This document shows, piece by piece, positions 46,188-54,192 of a stretch of 64,000 nucleotides of DNA; the stretch's first letter is position 1, and every line of letters begins with the position of its first letter. The DNA comes from JADLDB01 sp040752975 (GTDB lineage: Bacteria; Myxococcota; Myxococcia; Myxococcales; Myxococcaceae). The translations under genes were made by a program, and so were the position numbers. The DNA is taken from contig JBFMHF010000015.1 of the NCBI GenBank assembly GCA_040752975.1, positions 1-64,000 on the forward strand, read 5' to 3'. Below the pieces are notes generated by a model. It saw only the letters and a list, made by a program, of their open reading frames with translations, made no database searches and was not told where the DNA came from.

Positions 46188-47189
46188 CTAGCCGCCGAAC
46201 TCGATGTTCTCGTACATCTTCACGAAGTCGGTGAGCGGCAGCTTGAAGACGCCGTCGTCGGCCCCGTTGCCGGTGGGCTCGTCCATGCCCCAGGGGTTGC
46301 GCAGGGTGACGTACTTCACGCCCTGCTCCTCGGTGGCGCCCAGCACCGTGTAGAAGTGGTCTCCGTGCACGCCCGTGCCCGAGTAGCTCGCGCGCGGATC
46401 GTTGTCGGCGAAGGTGCCCGCCGCCACCGGCCGGTCCTTCGAGGTGGTCGCCTGGATCTTCTTCCACAGCGCGTCGGGCTTGTAGTCCTTCACCTCGCCC
46501 CAGTCGGCAGCGCGCCCGGAGAGGGACTGGAAGAGATCGGAGGCGTAGCCGCCGTTGCCGATGCGCTCGTAGCCGCCCTTCCACTTCGCGTACGCCTTCT
46601 CGAGGATGCCGGGCCACTGCTCCTTCCCGTCGCGCGCCGAGAGGTAGAGCGCGTCGCCGGTGGGCTTGCGGGCCACGTCGTCATCCACGGTGATGAGGAC
46701 CTGCTTCGGCCGGCCGCCTTCGCCCACGCCCTCGAAGAAGCGCACCGTGTACGTGCCGTCTCCGTTGTCCTTGATGGCCTTCCGGATGATGTCGGGGTCC
46801 GCCGCCGCCAGCGAGGCCACGCCCGCCGCGAGGTAGCAGTCGCCGATGTAGCCCTGCATCACGTCGTCCGCGGTGATGCCATCGACGTACAGCGACGCGT
46901 CCGGCCCCACGGGAGTCCAGGTGACGTCGGTGCGGTGCTCCTTGAGCGCCAGCGGATCGCGCAGGTCGACCTTCGGCCGCGAGGAGGAGATGAAGTCCTC
47001 CAGCACCGCCTTCGTCTGTGCGTCCATCTTCGAGCCGTGCTTCATCACGAAGGTGGACAGCTCGCCCTGCAGCGCGGGCGTCCACTTCCGCTCGGCCTTC
47101 GCCGCCTGGACGATCTCCTCGGCCTCGGTGCGGGAGACGGTGCGATCCTTGACGGCGGCGGAGAGGCGCTGACCGATGCGGGTAGGCAT
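46188..47189 (-). CDS. Calpain-family (C2) cysteine protease
   Basis: A 333-aa protein. Residues 1-60 form the helical module also seen at 24119 and 49519 ('RTVSRTEAEEIVQAAKAERK'). The calpain core follows with catalytic Cys in 'QGYIGDCYLAAGVASLA', 'WPGILEKAYAKWKGGYERIG', His in 'GVHGDHFYTVLG', and Asn in 'LRNPWG', the complete C2 triad. Bacterial calpains are rare and mostly of unknown substrate. No signal peptide is seen, so it is either intracellular or exported by a non-Sec path. ATG 47189 is chosen because the upstream extension is low quality. Co-transcribed with the beta-helix gene. Confidence 0.85.
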   Translation of the reverse strand: MPTRIGQRLSAAVKDRTVSRTEAEEIVQAAKAERKWTPALQGELSTFVMKHGSKMDAQTKAVLEDFISSSRPKVDLRDPLALKEHRTDVTWTPVGPDASLYVDGITADDVMQGYIGDCYLAAGVASLAAADPDIIRKAIKDNGDGTYTVRFFEGVGEGGRPKQVLITVDDDVARKPTGDALYLSARDGKEQWPGILEKAYAKWKGGYERIGNGGYASDLFQSLSGRAADWGEVKDYKPDALWKKIQATTSKDRPVAAGTFADNDPRASYSGTGVHGDHFYTVLGATEEQGVKYVTLRNPWGMDEPTGNGADDGVFKLPLTDFVKMYENIEFGG

Positions 47190-47324
47190 ATGCAGTCCAG
47201 GAAGGGCGGCGAGGGACGAGCGCACACCGTAGCACGACCGCCCGGCGTCGCAGGAGCCGGCGGTCCATTGCGACTCAGGCGACCGTTCAAGTCGAACGAG
47301 CCGCAACGGATGAGGCGTCGCCCC

Positions 47325-48140
47325 TCACTCGCGCAGGCGCCCCGCGGCATACGGTCCAGCCAGCATGGCCTGGGGATCGCCGCGGCCCGGGTCGCCCCAC
47401 GCGCCGAAGACGTCGTAGATGTTCCCTTCCAGCACGATGGCGTCGCTGCCGTAGCGGTACGGGTCGGTCATCGGCCGGCTGGGGTGGTTCACCACGCGGT
47501 GTGAGTCGTAGCCGTGGGCGCGCAGCGCGCCGATGACCCAGGTCATCATCTCGAAGGCGACGGCGCGGTCGTCTCCCTTGTCGAAGAACTCGGGCTTGTT
47601 GGCGCGCACCCAGCGGGCCACCGACAGCGCGGCGGCCGAGGCGCTGCTCTTGTCCACGGGGATGTCCAGGTACTCCGGGCGCGGCGGCACGGTGGACAGG
47701 GCGGGCCCGGGCTCCGGGTAGGTGCGCGGCGGCGGCGCTGGCGTCGGCGCGGGCTCGACCGGCACGGGCGTGGGTTGGTGCTGCCGGGCCTTGTACTCGT
47801 CGCTGTTCAAGAAGAAGTCGCGCAGCTGCTCGCGCGTGGTGCCGCCCTCGAGGCCCTTCAGGTGCGCCAGCAGCCCCTGCGGGTCCGGCTCGCGGCCCAG
47901 GAGCTCGCGGTACAGCCCGGTGACGTACTCCGCGTTGGCCGCCTTCTGTTCCGGGGAGAGCCCCGGCTTCGGGCGCGCCGGCTCGAAGCGGTCCAGCCAC
48001 CGCGCCAGCCCCCGCTCGAGGCCCTTCTGCACCTCGACCTGAAGCCGCTTCTCGGTCGCCTGGAGGGCCTGCCGCACCTCCGGGCTCTTCCGAATCGCCG
48101 TCGCCGCTTCCCTGAAGAACTGCGCCAGTCGCATCTGCAT
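47325..48140 (-). CDS. DUF4214-domain protein with unknown C-terminal domain
   Basis: A 271-aa protein. A helical N-terminus of about 65 residues precedes one DUF4214 unit ('VTGLYRELLGREPDPQGLLAHL', 'TREQLRDFFLNSDEY'), then a Pro-rich linker. The C-terminal domain of about 120 residues ('AAALSVARWVRANKPEFF', 'VLEGNIYDVFGAWGDPGRGD') is not recognised by me. DUF4214 modules are linked to secreted proteins. ATG 48140 is supported by AGGAG about 8 nt upstream. The gene is separated from the calpain operon by 135 bases on the same strand. Confidence 0.72.
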   Translation of the reverse strand: MQMRLAQFFREAATAIRKSPEVRQALQATEKRLQVEVQKGLERGLARWLDRFEPARPKPGLSPEQKAANAEYVTGLYRELLGREPDPQGLLAHLKGLEGGTTREQLRDFFLNSDEYKARQHQPTPVPVEPAPTPAPPPRTYPEPGPALSTVPPRPEYLDIPVDKSSASAAALSVARWVRANKPEFFDKGDDRAVAFEMMTWVIGALRAHGYDSHRVVNHPSRPMTDPYRYGSDAIVLEGNIYDVFGAWGDPGRGDPQAMLAGPYAAGRLRE

Positions 48141-48449
48141 CGCCGTGACTCCTGGTGGAGAGTGGGAGCTACCTATTTGCCGACACAATGCAGAATGGTG
48201 GCCAACCGTCCCGGCGCGCGAAGTCCGCGAAAGACTGGGAGGCTGCCCCGGGGCGTCCTGGTTTCGGTGAGGCGATGGAACGCGCCTGCCCGCACCAGTC
48301 GGGCCGCTGGCGAAGAAAGAAGCGCGACATGGCCAGGGGAACTTCTCAGGGGGTGAGAGCGCCGGCCGCGAGCCACCAGGCGGGGCCGGCCGGACGCTCG
48401 CGACGGACGCGCAGCAGAGGCCAGGCCGGACCGTGCGCGACGACGACGG
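48141..48449. other. Intergenic region, nothing recognised
   Basis: About 309 bases. One open frame on the plus strand (48155-48586) has basic low-complexity content and no ribosome site. It is judged spurious. Confidence 0.35.
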
Positions 48450-49037
48450 CTACGGGCAGGTCACCTTCAGCGTCGAGGGCTTCTGCTCCTTGCCCCGCGA
48501 CCTGGCGAACAGCTGAAACTCCAGCTGCTTGCCGGGCTCGCACTTCTGGGCCTTCACTTTCTCGCGGAGCACACCGCTGCACTTGATGGGCGTGCCCTCC
48601 GAGGTCACTTCGGCCACGGTGGCGCCGCCGGAGTCGACGGCTCTGCAGGTGGTGCTGGTCGGCCCCGCGACCTTGCTGCCCTCCGCCTCGCCCTGGAACT
48701 CCTCGTACTTCTCGTCCCTCTCGTCCCGCTTGTCGGTCTTGGTGTCGGCCTCCGCGTCGGCCGTGAAGTTCTTCTTCGCGGAGTCGCCCTTCGCCTTCAC
48801 GGCCTCGCGCACCTTCTTCTGGCACGTGCCGTTGAGGGCGAGGAAGTCGACGCCCTTGCGGGTCTCCTTCTTCGCGCAGTCGACGGCGGCCATCTTCGCC
48901 TTCTCGTCCGCGCAGACGTCGCCGGCCCTGGTGATGGCGGCCTTCGCCAGCGTGCAGCTCCGGGCCATCGCCTGGTCGACCTTCCTCTGGGCCTCTTCCT
49001 TCGACAGCTCTTCCGCCATCGCGGACGACGCCGCCAT
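48450..49037 (-). CDS. Exported Cys-containing protein with irregular start region
   Basis: About 195 aa from ATG 49037. In frame upstream lies 'IRLLAVAL', so the mature start 'EELSKEE' is preceded by a good signal peptide only if translation begins before 49037. No ATG, GTG or TTG is available there. A GTG with AAGG upstream (near 49069) is in a different frame, suggesting a one-base indel or a rare start (CTG 49085, ATT 49061). The mature part is Lys/Glu-rich with about six Cys ('SCTLAKAAITRAGDVCADEK', 'CQKKVREAVKA', 'CRAVDSGGA'). No family is recognised. Confidence 0.6.
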   Translation of the reverse strand: MAASSAMAEELSKEEAQRKVDQAMARSCTLAKAAITRAGDVCADEKAKMAAVDCAKKETRKGVDFLALNGTCQKKVREAVKAKGDSAKKNFTADAEADTKTDKRDERDEKYEEFQGEAEGSKVAGPTSTTCRAVDSGGATVAEVTSEGTPIKCSGVLREKVKAQKCEPGKQLEFQLFARSRGKEQKPSTLKVTCP

Positions 49038-49122
49038 GAGAGCGACGGCGAGCAGGCGAATTCCGGCACGGGGGACCTTACGCAGACCCGCCGGCGAAAT
49101 TCGCGGGTGCTATGACGCCGCC

Positions 49123-49512
49123 ATGAGAACGGGCGCGTGCGCGTGTGGGGCTGTGAGGTACGAGGTGACGGGCGAGCCGACGAAGGTGACCTTCTGTCAT
49201 TGCTCGAAGTGCCGGCGCTGGCATGGCCACGTGGGCGCGTACACCGCGGTGAAGCGCGACGGTTTCCGGCTGGTGGAGGCGCGCGCCCTGCGCTGGTACC
49301 AGGCCAGCCCGACGGTGCGGCGCGGCTTCTGCGGCCACTGCGGCTCGAGCCTCTTCTGGGACGAGGACGGCGAGGCGCACATCAGCCTCTGCGCCGGGAC
49401 CCTGGACTCGCCGACGGAGCTGCAGCCGAAGGCCCACATCTTCGTGCGCAGCCGCGGCGATTACTACCCGCTACCCGACGACGGGTTGCTCCGCTTCGAC
49501 GAAGGCCCTTGA
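49123..49512 (+). CDS. GFA-family (formaldehyde-activating-like) zinc protein
   Basis: A 129-aa protein of the Gfa/CENP-V family. The Cys residues follow the family pattern: 'GACACGAVRYEV', 'FCHCSKCRRWHG', and 'RGFCGHCGSSLFW'. They bind two zinc ions, and members are glutathione-dependent formaldehyde-activating enzymes or of unknown activity. It is one full domain. ATG 49123 begins seven residues before the first Cys. The longer frame reaching back to 48529 is antisense to the gene at 48450. Isolated gene, divergent from that neighbour. Confidence 0.9.
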   Translation: MRTGACACGAVRYEVTGEPTKVTFCHCSKCRRWHGHVGAYTAVKRDGFRLVEARALRWYQASPTVRRGFCGHCGSSLFWDEDGEAHISLCAGTLDSPTELQPKAHIFVRSRGDYYPLPDDGLLRFDEGP

Positions 49513-49518
49513 GCGGCT

Positions 49519-50127
49519 TCAGAGCACTTCGTACTTCACCGTCTGCTTGCCCGACTTGCTCGGGTCGATGCGGCCGTCGATCTGCACGGAGCCCTTCTCG
49601 GCCCTGTTGAGCGCAGAGAAGAGCTTCGACTCCACCTTCTCGAGCGACTCGCCGGCCTTCACCGGCACCGAGATGCTGCGATCCGCGTAGGTGAAGGAGA
49701 TCGTCCCGTCGCGCGAAGCCGTCTTCCCGGTGAAGGACACCTCGAGCTGCCGCGCCCAGTGCGTGCCGAACTCCTCCAGGTCGTCCCAGGAGAACTCCTT
49801 CGGCGTGCTCAGCTTCACCGTCACCTCGGGGATGGTGGAGCGCACGTGCAGCTTCGCCGTCGCCAGCGTCACCTCCGCCTCCAGCCACTTCTTCGGGTTC
49901 GCCTTCACGTACACGCCGTCGTCCGCCATCAGCGGGTTGGGGATGTACTCGGTGGGGCGCTCGAAGCGGCTCGAGGAGAGGGCGGTGAGGCGCTTGAGCT
50001 GCTTCACCTCGGCCTCGGTGAACTTCTTGTCCTTCTCCACGGCGGCCAGCACCTCGCGCGCGTCGTCCGGGGAGATCTTCCGCTGCGCCAGCTTCGCGTC
50101 GACCAGCTTCTTCAGGGACACCGTCAT
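49519..50127 (-). CDS. Protein with helical N-terminal module and beta-rich C-terminus
   Basis: A 202-aa protein not matched to a known family. Residues 1-55 are helical ('LVDAKLAQRKISPDDAREVL', 'KKFTEAEVKQLKRLTAL') and similar in pattern to the N-termini of the proteins at 24119 and 46188. The rest alternates hydrophobic strands ('ISFTYADRSISVPV', 'QLEVSFTG') without a catalytic motif. No signal peptide and no Cys. ATG 50127 has GGAG about 8 nt upstream; the frame beyond it, to 50331, is a Pro/Arg-rich open stretch. Converges on the Gfa gene with a 6-nt gap. Confidence 0.7.
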   Translation of the reverse strand: MTVSLKKLVDAKLAQRKISPDDAREVLAAVEKDKKFTEAEVKQLKRLTALSSSRFERPTEYIPNPLMADDGVYVKANPKKWLEAEVTLATAKLHVRSTIPEVTVKLSTPKEFSWDDLEEFGTHWARQLEVSFTGKTASRDGTISFTYADRSISVPVKAGESLEKVESKLFSALNRAEKGSVQIDGRIDPSKSGKQTVKYEVL

Positions 50128-50398
50128 GGGCTCGCTCCGTGGAAGGAAAATGAGGTGCGGAAGTGTCGGCGGGCGCGGCCTCTGGTTGCTGGCCGATCCT
50201 GTCAACGACGGCCTGCTGGCTCTCGCAACGTGAGAGCCGTCGCCCGGGCGTGTCGCTGGAAAGGCGCTTGGTGTCCCGGTGCGATCTCCCGCGACAGTCG
50301 GTCGCCCGAGGCTCCAGTTTTCCCGTCGCAATGCTTTACAAACTGCCAGTCATTTCAGCGGGATGCGGGTGGGCACCCGGGTTGCTTTGACGCACCGC

Positions 50399-52039
50399 AT
50401 GGCCAGCTCCCCGTCGCAAGAGAATCGGGTCCCGACGCAGACCTTCCTGTTGCCGGGGCAGCAGTTCTGCGTGGGGCTGCCGTGGGAGCGGGCGGAGCTT
50501 CCGAAGCATGGGCTGCCGGCGGCGAAGCCGAAGCCGGCGCCGGTGAAGGGCACGACGCTGGACGACGAGGACGCGCTGGAGGGCGACCCCTGCGCGGGCT
50601 GGGAGATCGGCCGGTGTGAGATCATCCGTCGGCTCTCTCCGGGCTCGGCGCGGCGGCTGCTGGCGGTGCGGCACGACGACGACGGGAGCGCGGCGGTGGT
50701 GGACGTGCGCAAGCTGGAGCTGGTGGACGCGCTGGCGCCGGAGATTGAGGTGCTGGCGGCGGCCGCGGCGAAGTACGCGCACCCGCACCTCGCGCGCGTG
50801 TACCCGGCGGAGGCGACGGAAGAGGGCCTCTTCTGGGTGAGCGAGCGCGTGTCGGGCGCGTCGTTGTCGGAGCTGGCGTCGGAGTGCCGGGCGCGAGGCA
50901 AGGGACTTCCGCTGGGGCTCGCGCTGTCGTCGGTGGTGGAGAGCGCGCAGGCGTTGGGGGCGCTGCACGAGCGCGGACACGGCCACGGGCTGCTGTCGGA
51001 CCAGGCGGTGGCGGTGGGCTTCGACGGACTGACCAAGGTGCTGGACGTGGGGCTCTTCCGCTGCCTCGCGCGGCGGGCGTCGTGGGCCGAGGTGCTGGAG
51101 CTGACCGGGCCGTACCTTTCGCCGGAGCAGGTGCTGCGCGGGCACATGCCGGACCCCAAGTGTGACGTCTTCTCGCTGGGCATCCTGCTCTACGAGGGCC
51201 TCACCGGTGAGAAGGTGCGGCGCACCGAGCGCTTCGAGGACCGGGTGAAGATGCACGAGCGCGCGCAGCTGGCGCCGCCCTCCAGCTTGAACGTGATGGT
51301 GAGCCGCGACGTGGACGCGGTGGTGTTGCGGGCCCTGGAGCCGGATCGAGCCAGGCGCTTCGCGAGCGGGCCGGAACTGGCGCAGGCGCTGCGCGAGGCG
51401 GCGGGGCAGTTCATGTGGCGGGCGGACAAGCGCGCCGACTTCGTGGGCGAGTTGTTCGACACGCGTCGTCGCCGGGAGAGGGCCCTCACCGCGCACCTGG
51501 CGAAGCCGCGGCCGAGGCCCCCGAGTCTCCCGGCGCTGCGGCGCGTGGCGGTGGAGACGCCCCAGGTGCAGGTGAAGCCCGCGGTGCGTCCGCTGGCGGC
51601 GCCGGTGAAGCCCCTCGCCGCTGCGAAGAAGCCCGAGAAGAAGTCGAAGAAGAAGGCAGCGTCACCCAGCCGGCGCGCGGAGGTGGTGGCGCTCTCGGTC
51701 GGCCTGGTGGTGGCGGCGGTGGTGGCGGCGACGCCGTGGAGCGCGGCGGTCGAGGCGGCGACGCATCGGCTGGAGCCCCGCACGACGGCGCTGCCCGTGA
51801 AGCCAGCGGTGCAGGAGGTGCTGGTCGACGTCGCGCCGGTGATGAGCGTGGATCCTCCGGCCGGGCCCGCGGCGAGCCTCCCGGTGTCCTGGGCCCTTGC
51901 CGCGTCGCTCGAGGACGCGCCGACGGTGGCGGAGCCGGTCAAGGCGCCCGTGGCCGTGAAGAAGAAGGCGGCGCGCCCTGCGAAGAGGGCGAAGAAGAAG
52001 GACGACGCACCGCCGCCGCCGTGGCTGTCGGGCCGGTGA
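50399..52039 (+). CDS. Membrane-anchored Ser/Thr pseudokinase
   Basis: A 546-aa protein. About 70-345 is a protein-kinase fold: Gly loop lost ('RRLSPGSARRLLAV'), a Lys retained in 'VVDVRKLE', the HRDxKPxN loop replaced by 'GHGLLSDQAVAVG', DFG as 'DVGLFR', but 'YLSPEQ' and 'CDVFSLGILLYEGLTG' are well kept. The missing catalytic Asp and Asn mark it as a pseudokinase. A Lys/Pro-rich linker, one membrane helix (about 430-448, 'VVALSVGLVVAAVVAA') and a 90-residue C-terminal tail follow. It may recruit substrates or other kinases at the membrane. ATG 50399 is chosen; ATG 50363 is possible. Confidence 0.82.
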   Translation: MASSPSQENRVPTQTFLLPGQQFCVGLPWERAELPKHGLPAAKPKPAPVKGTTLDDEDALEGDPCAGWEIGRCEIIRRLSPGSARRLLAVRHDDDGSAAVVDVRKLELVDALAPEIEVLAAAAAKYAHPHLARVYPAEATEEGLFWVSERVSGASLSELASECRARGKGLPLGLALSSVVESAQALGALHERGHGHGLLSDQAVAVGFDGLTKVLDVGLFRCLARRASWAEVLELTGPYLSPEQVLRGHMPDPKCDVFSLGILLYEGLTGEKVRRTERFEDRVKMHERAQLAPPSSLNVMVSRDVDAVVLRALEPDRARRFASGPELAQALREAAGQFMWRADKRADFVGELFDTRRRRERALTAHLAKPRPRPPSLPALRRVAVETPQVQVKPAVRPLAAPVKPLAAAKKPEKKSKKKAASPSRRAEVVALSVGLVVAAVVAATPWSAAVEAATHRLEPRTTALPVKPAVQEVLVDVAPVMSVDPPAGPAASLPVSWALAASLEDAPTVAEPVKAPVAVKKKAARPAKRAKKKDDAPPPPWLSGR

Positions 52040-52170
52040 GCACTCCGGGACGTAGCAGCGGAGTTCAGCGCGTCCGGTGCGCAACGGGCTCAAGGTGCAG
52101 TGGGACGAGGGCCACGGTCAGGGACCGCGCGATTGGTGCAGCGAGCAGCAGGGTTGTCCCGTCGGAAAAA

Positions 52171-52192
52171 CCTGCGTACGGCCATTCGCAGG
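52171..52192. promoter_or_regulatory. Inverted repeat before the AAA/DUF4276 cassette
   Basis: CCTGCG at 52171-52176 and CGCAGG at 52187-52192, perfect arms with a 10-base spacer, 18 nt before the ATPase start. Possible operator or leader hairpin. No clear ribosome site precedes the ATG. Confidence 0.35.
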
Positions 52193-52210
52193 ACTACGGT
52201 GTCGCGGTCC

Positions 52211-53380
52211 ATGCTCGAGCGGCTCTCACTCTCCGGGTTCAAGGCGTACGACGACGGCAGTGCGATCGCGCTCAGGCCGTTCACCGTCCTGATTGGCGCC
52301 AACGGCGCAGGCAAGACCACGCTCATGGAGGCGGTCGATGTCCTGGGTCGACTGGTTACGGGGACCATCAAGGACCTGTTGGAGGCCAAGTCGTGGGAGT
52401 ACGGGGACCTGCCCCACCTTCGCGCTGCCACCAAGGCGTTCTCGCTCGAAGCAACGCTCAACTTCGACGACGAACGCCTGACCTGGCGGCTCGGTTTGGG
52501 CGCTCGCCGTCGCCCGGGCATTGCCCACGAGTCGGTGGTTCGCGCGCGCGGTGATTCCTTCTGGAGAGCCGAGGACGTCCTCTTGAATCGTCGCGGGCGG
52601 AAGATGTCCCGTCGGAGAGCCGATGGAACCCAGGAGGCCATCGAACAAACGCTCACCAGTTCATGGCTGGCCACGATTACGAAGGAGGATCGACGCCGGT
52701 TTCCTGAACTCGACCGTGTTGCGACGTGGGCGCGGGGCATTCGCGGGTACTTCTTCCTCGATCCCCTCAAGCTGCGAGCGCCGTCACGAGGTGACGGTAC
52801 GGAACTGGGCGTGAATGGCGAGTTTCTTGCCCCGTTTCTCGCGCGTCTCCACGATCGCGATCGCCCGGCGTTCGACCGTGTCGTGCAGCGTGTCGCCAAG
52901 CACTACCCACGGCTCGTGCAGCTTCACCCGGTCCGCCGAGGCTACGGCTGGACGCACCTCGAGATGACCGAGCGCTGGAATGGCGAGACGGCCCGCTTCA
53001 ATGCCCGACAGGTCAGTGACGGCCTGCTGCGTCTCGTTGCCGTCGCCGCGATGCATGAACTCCCGACCGTTCCGAGCGTGTTGCTGCTCGATGAGGTCGA
53101 GAACGGCTTGCACCCACATCTGCTGGGCGGATTTGTGCGGATGCTCCAGGAACTCGTCAAGGCGCGTCAGGGTCGGACACAGGTCATTCTTGCGACCCAT
53201 TCGCCCATCACCGTGAACTTCTGTGAGTCGGCTGATGACGTGGTGCTGGTGTCCCGTGTGTCCGGTGGACATCCGCTGTGTCGGCCCCTTTCGAGCCTGA
53301 AGGGCTACGCGCGCCTCCGCAGCCACTTCGACCTCGGCGAACTCTGGTACAACCTCGGTGAGGAAGCGCTCAGGCGATGA
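52211..53380 (+). CDS. AAA15/AAA21-type ATPase (OLD/PARIS-like)
   Basis: A 389-aa ABC/SMC-like ATPase. The N-terminal strand 'LSLSGFKAYDDG' and Walker A 'LIGANGAGKTTLMEAV' are at residues 5-45. 'ARQVSDGLLRLVAVAA' is a signature-like motif, Walker B is 'VLLLDEVENGLHPHL', and the H-loop is 'ILATHSPITVNF'. This is the RecF/AAA15/AAA21 class used by OLD, Gabija, Septu and PARIS anti-phage systems as the sensor or switch subunit. There is no nuclease domain on this chain. The downstream gene overlaps by four bases (ATGA) and supplies a TOPRIM-like protein. The start has no clear ribosome site. Codon use is somewhat less GC-rich than in its neighbours. Confidence 0.87.
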   Translation: MLERLSLSGFKAYDDGSAIALRPFTVLIGANGAGKTTLMEAVDVLGRLVTGTIKDLLEAKSWEYGDLPHLRAATKAFSLEATLNFDDERLTWRLGLGARRRPGIAHESVVRARGDSFWRAEDVLLNRRGRKMSRRRADGTQEAIEQTLTSSWLATITKEDRRRFPELDRVATWARGIRGYFFLDPLKLRAPSRGDGTELGVNGEFLAPFLARLHDRDRPAFDRVVQRVAKHYPRLVQLHPVRRGYGWTHLEMTERWNGETARFNARQVSDGLLRLVAVAAMHELPTVPSVLLLDEVENGLHPHLLGGFVRMLQELVKARQGRTQVILATHSPITVNFCESADDVVLVSRVSGGHPLCRPLSSLKGYARLRSHFDLGELWYNLGEEALRR

Positions 53381-54147
53381 GCTGCCGAGTGTTCGTGGTG
53401 GGCGAGGGTCCAAACGACATCGGCGACCTGGCTCGCGCTCCCACCTACAGAGAAGGAAGAGAAGGCTTCCTTCAGCCCGTGGTCCGCAACCTCGTGGGAG
53501 GCCGGGCCGAGCTCGATTTTTTTGACGGGCGAAAATTGACGGCCCTTCCCCGCGACAGATTGAGCACCGCGGCCCTCCAGGGGCGGAAGGCGGCGCAAGC
53601 GCTGGCGCTCGCTACGGAGTTTGGCGCAGACGCTCTCCTCTTCTCCTGCGACCTCGACAAGTCGTCAGGGCGGGTGCGGCCTGCCGAACGCCGAAGGCGA
53701 CTCGCTGAACTGCGCGCGAACATCCAGCGGGGCTTCGACGAGGTGAAAGAACAGATCCCTGAAGCCTCGCGGGTGATGACTGCCGTTGCCGTTCCGGCCC
53801 GGATGGTCGAGGCATGGGCTCTCGCCGATCGCTCTGCCCTGGCGATCTTGACCCGGAAGCCCCACGAGCGCCTCGACTACGGACGGCCTGAAGAACTGTG
53901 GGGCGACGAGAGGGTTCCCGGGTCGAACCACCCGAAGAACGTCTGGGAGCGCGTGGGCGGGGGAACCGATTTCGCTGACATCGGTGCGGCCGCGGCGCCA
54001 GCGGTTCTTGCGCGCGAATGTCCGGGGAGCTTTCCGCCCTTCGAGAAGGACGTGCAGGTGGCATTGGAGGAATGTCCCGCCCGTGAAGCCGTCGAGCGCG
54101 TGGGCCGGCGAGACGTTCCACGGGGTGCGCCGGCGAAGAGACGGTGA
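53377..54147 (+). CDS. TOPRIM-like DUF4276 protein (putative defence effector)
   Basis: A 256-aa protein. TOPRIM-type acidic residues are visible: Glu in 'VFVVGEGPNDIGDL' and the DxD in 'LLFSCDLDKSSG'. The DUF4276 hallmark 'PARMVEAWALADRSAL' follows. A C-terminal basic tail ends the protein. DUF4276 proteins are regularly encoded beside AAA15/21 ATPases; in PARIS the partner AriB is a TOPRIM nuclease (DUF4435) released on triggering. It is therefore likely the nuclease effector of this cassette. The ATGA overlap with the ATPase implies coupled translation. A short AT-rich stretch (53513-53538) stands out from the neighbours. Confidence 0.8.
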   Translation: MSCRVFVVGEGPNDIGDLARAPTYREGREGFLQPVVRNLVGGRAELDFFDGRKLTALPRDRLSTAALQGRKAAQALALATEFGADALLFSCDLDKSSGRVRPAERRRRLAELRANIQRGFDEVKEQIPEASRVMTAVAVPARMVEAWALADRSALAILTRKPHERLDYGRPEELWGDERVPGSNHPKNVWERVGGGTDFADIGAAAAPAVLARECPGSFPPFEKDVQVALEECPAREAVERVGRRDVPRGAPAKRR

Positions 54148-54192
54148 ACGGGCACGGGCAGCCGGTGGTGCGAGCCAGGGGCTGACTGCCCT

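Noticed and set aside
45156..47504. 782-aa open frame on the plus strand
   Set aside because: Antisense to the beta-helix and calpain genes, which have clear family motifs.
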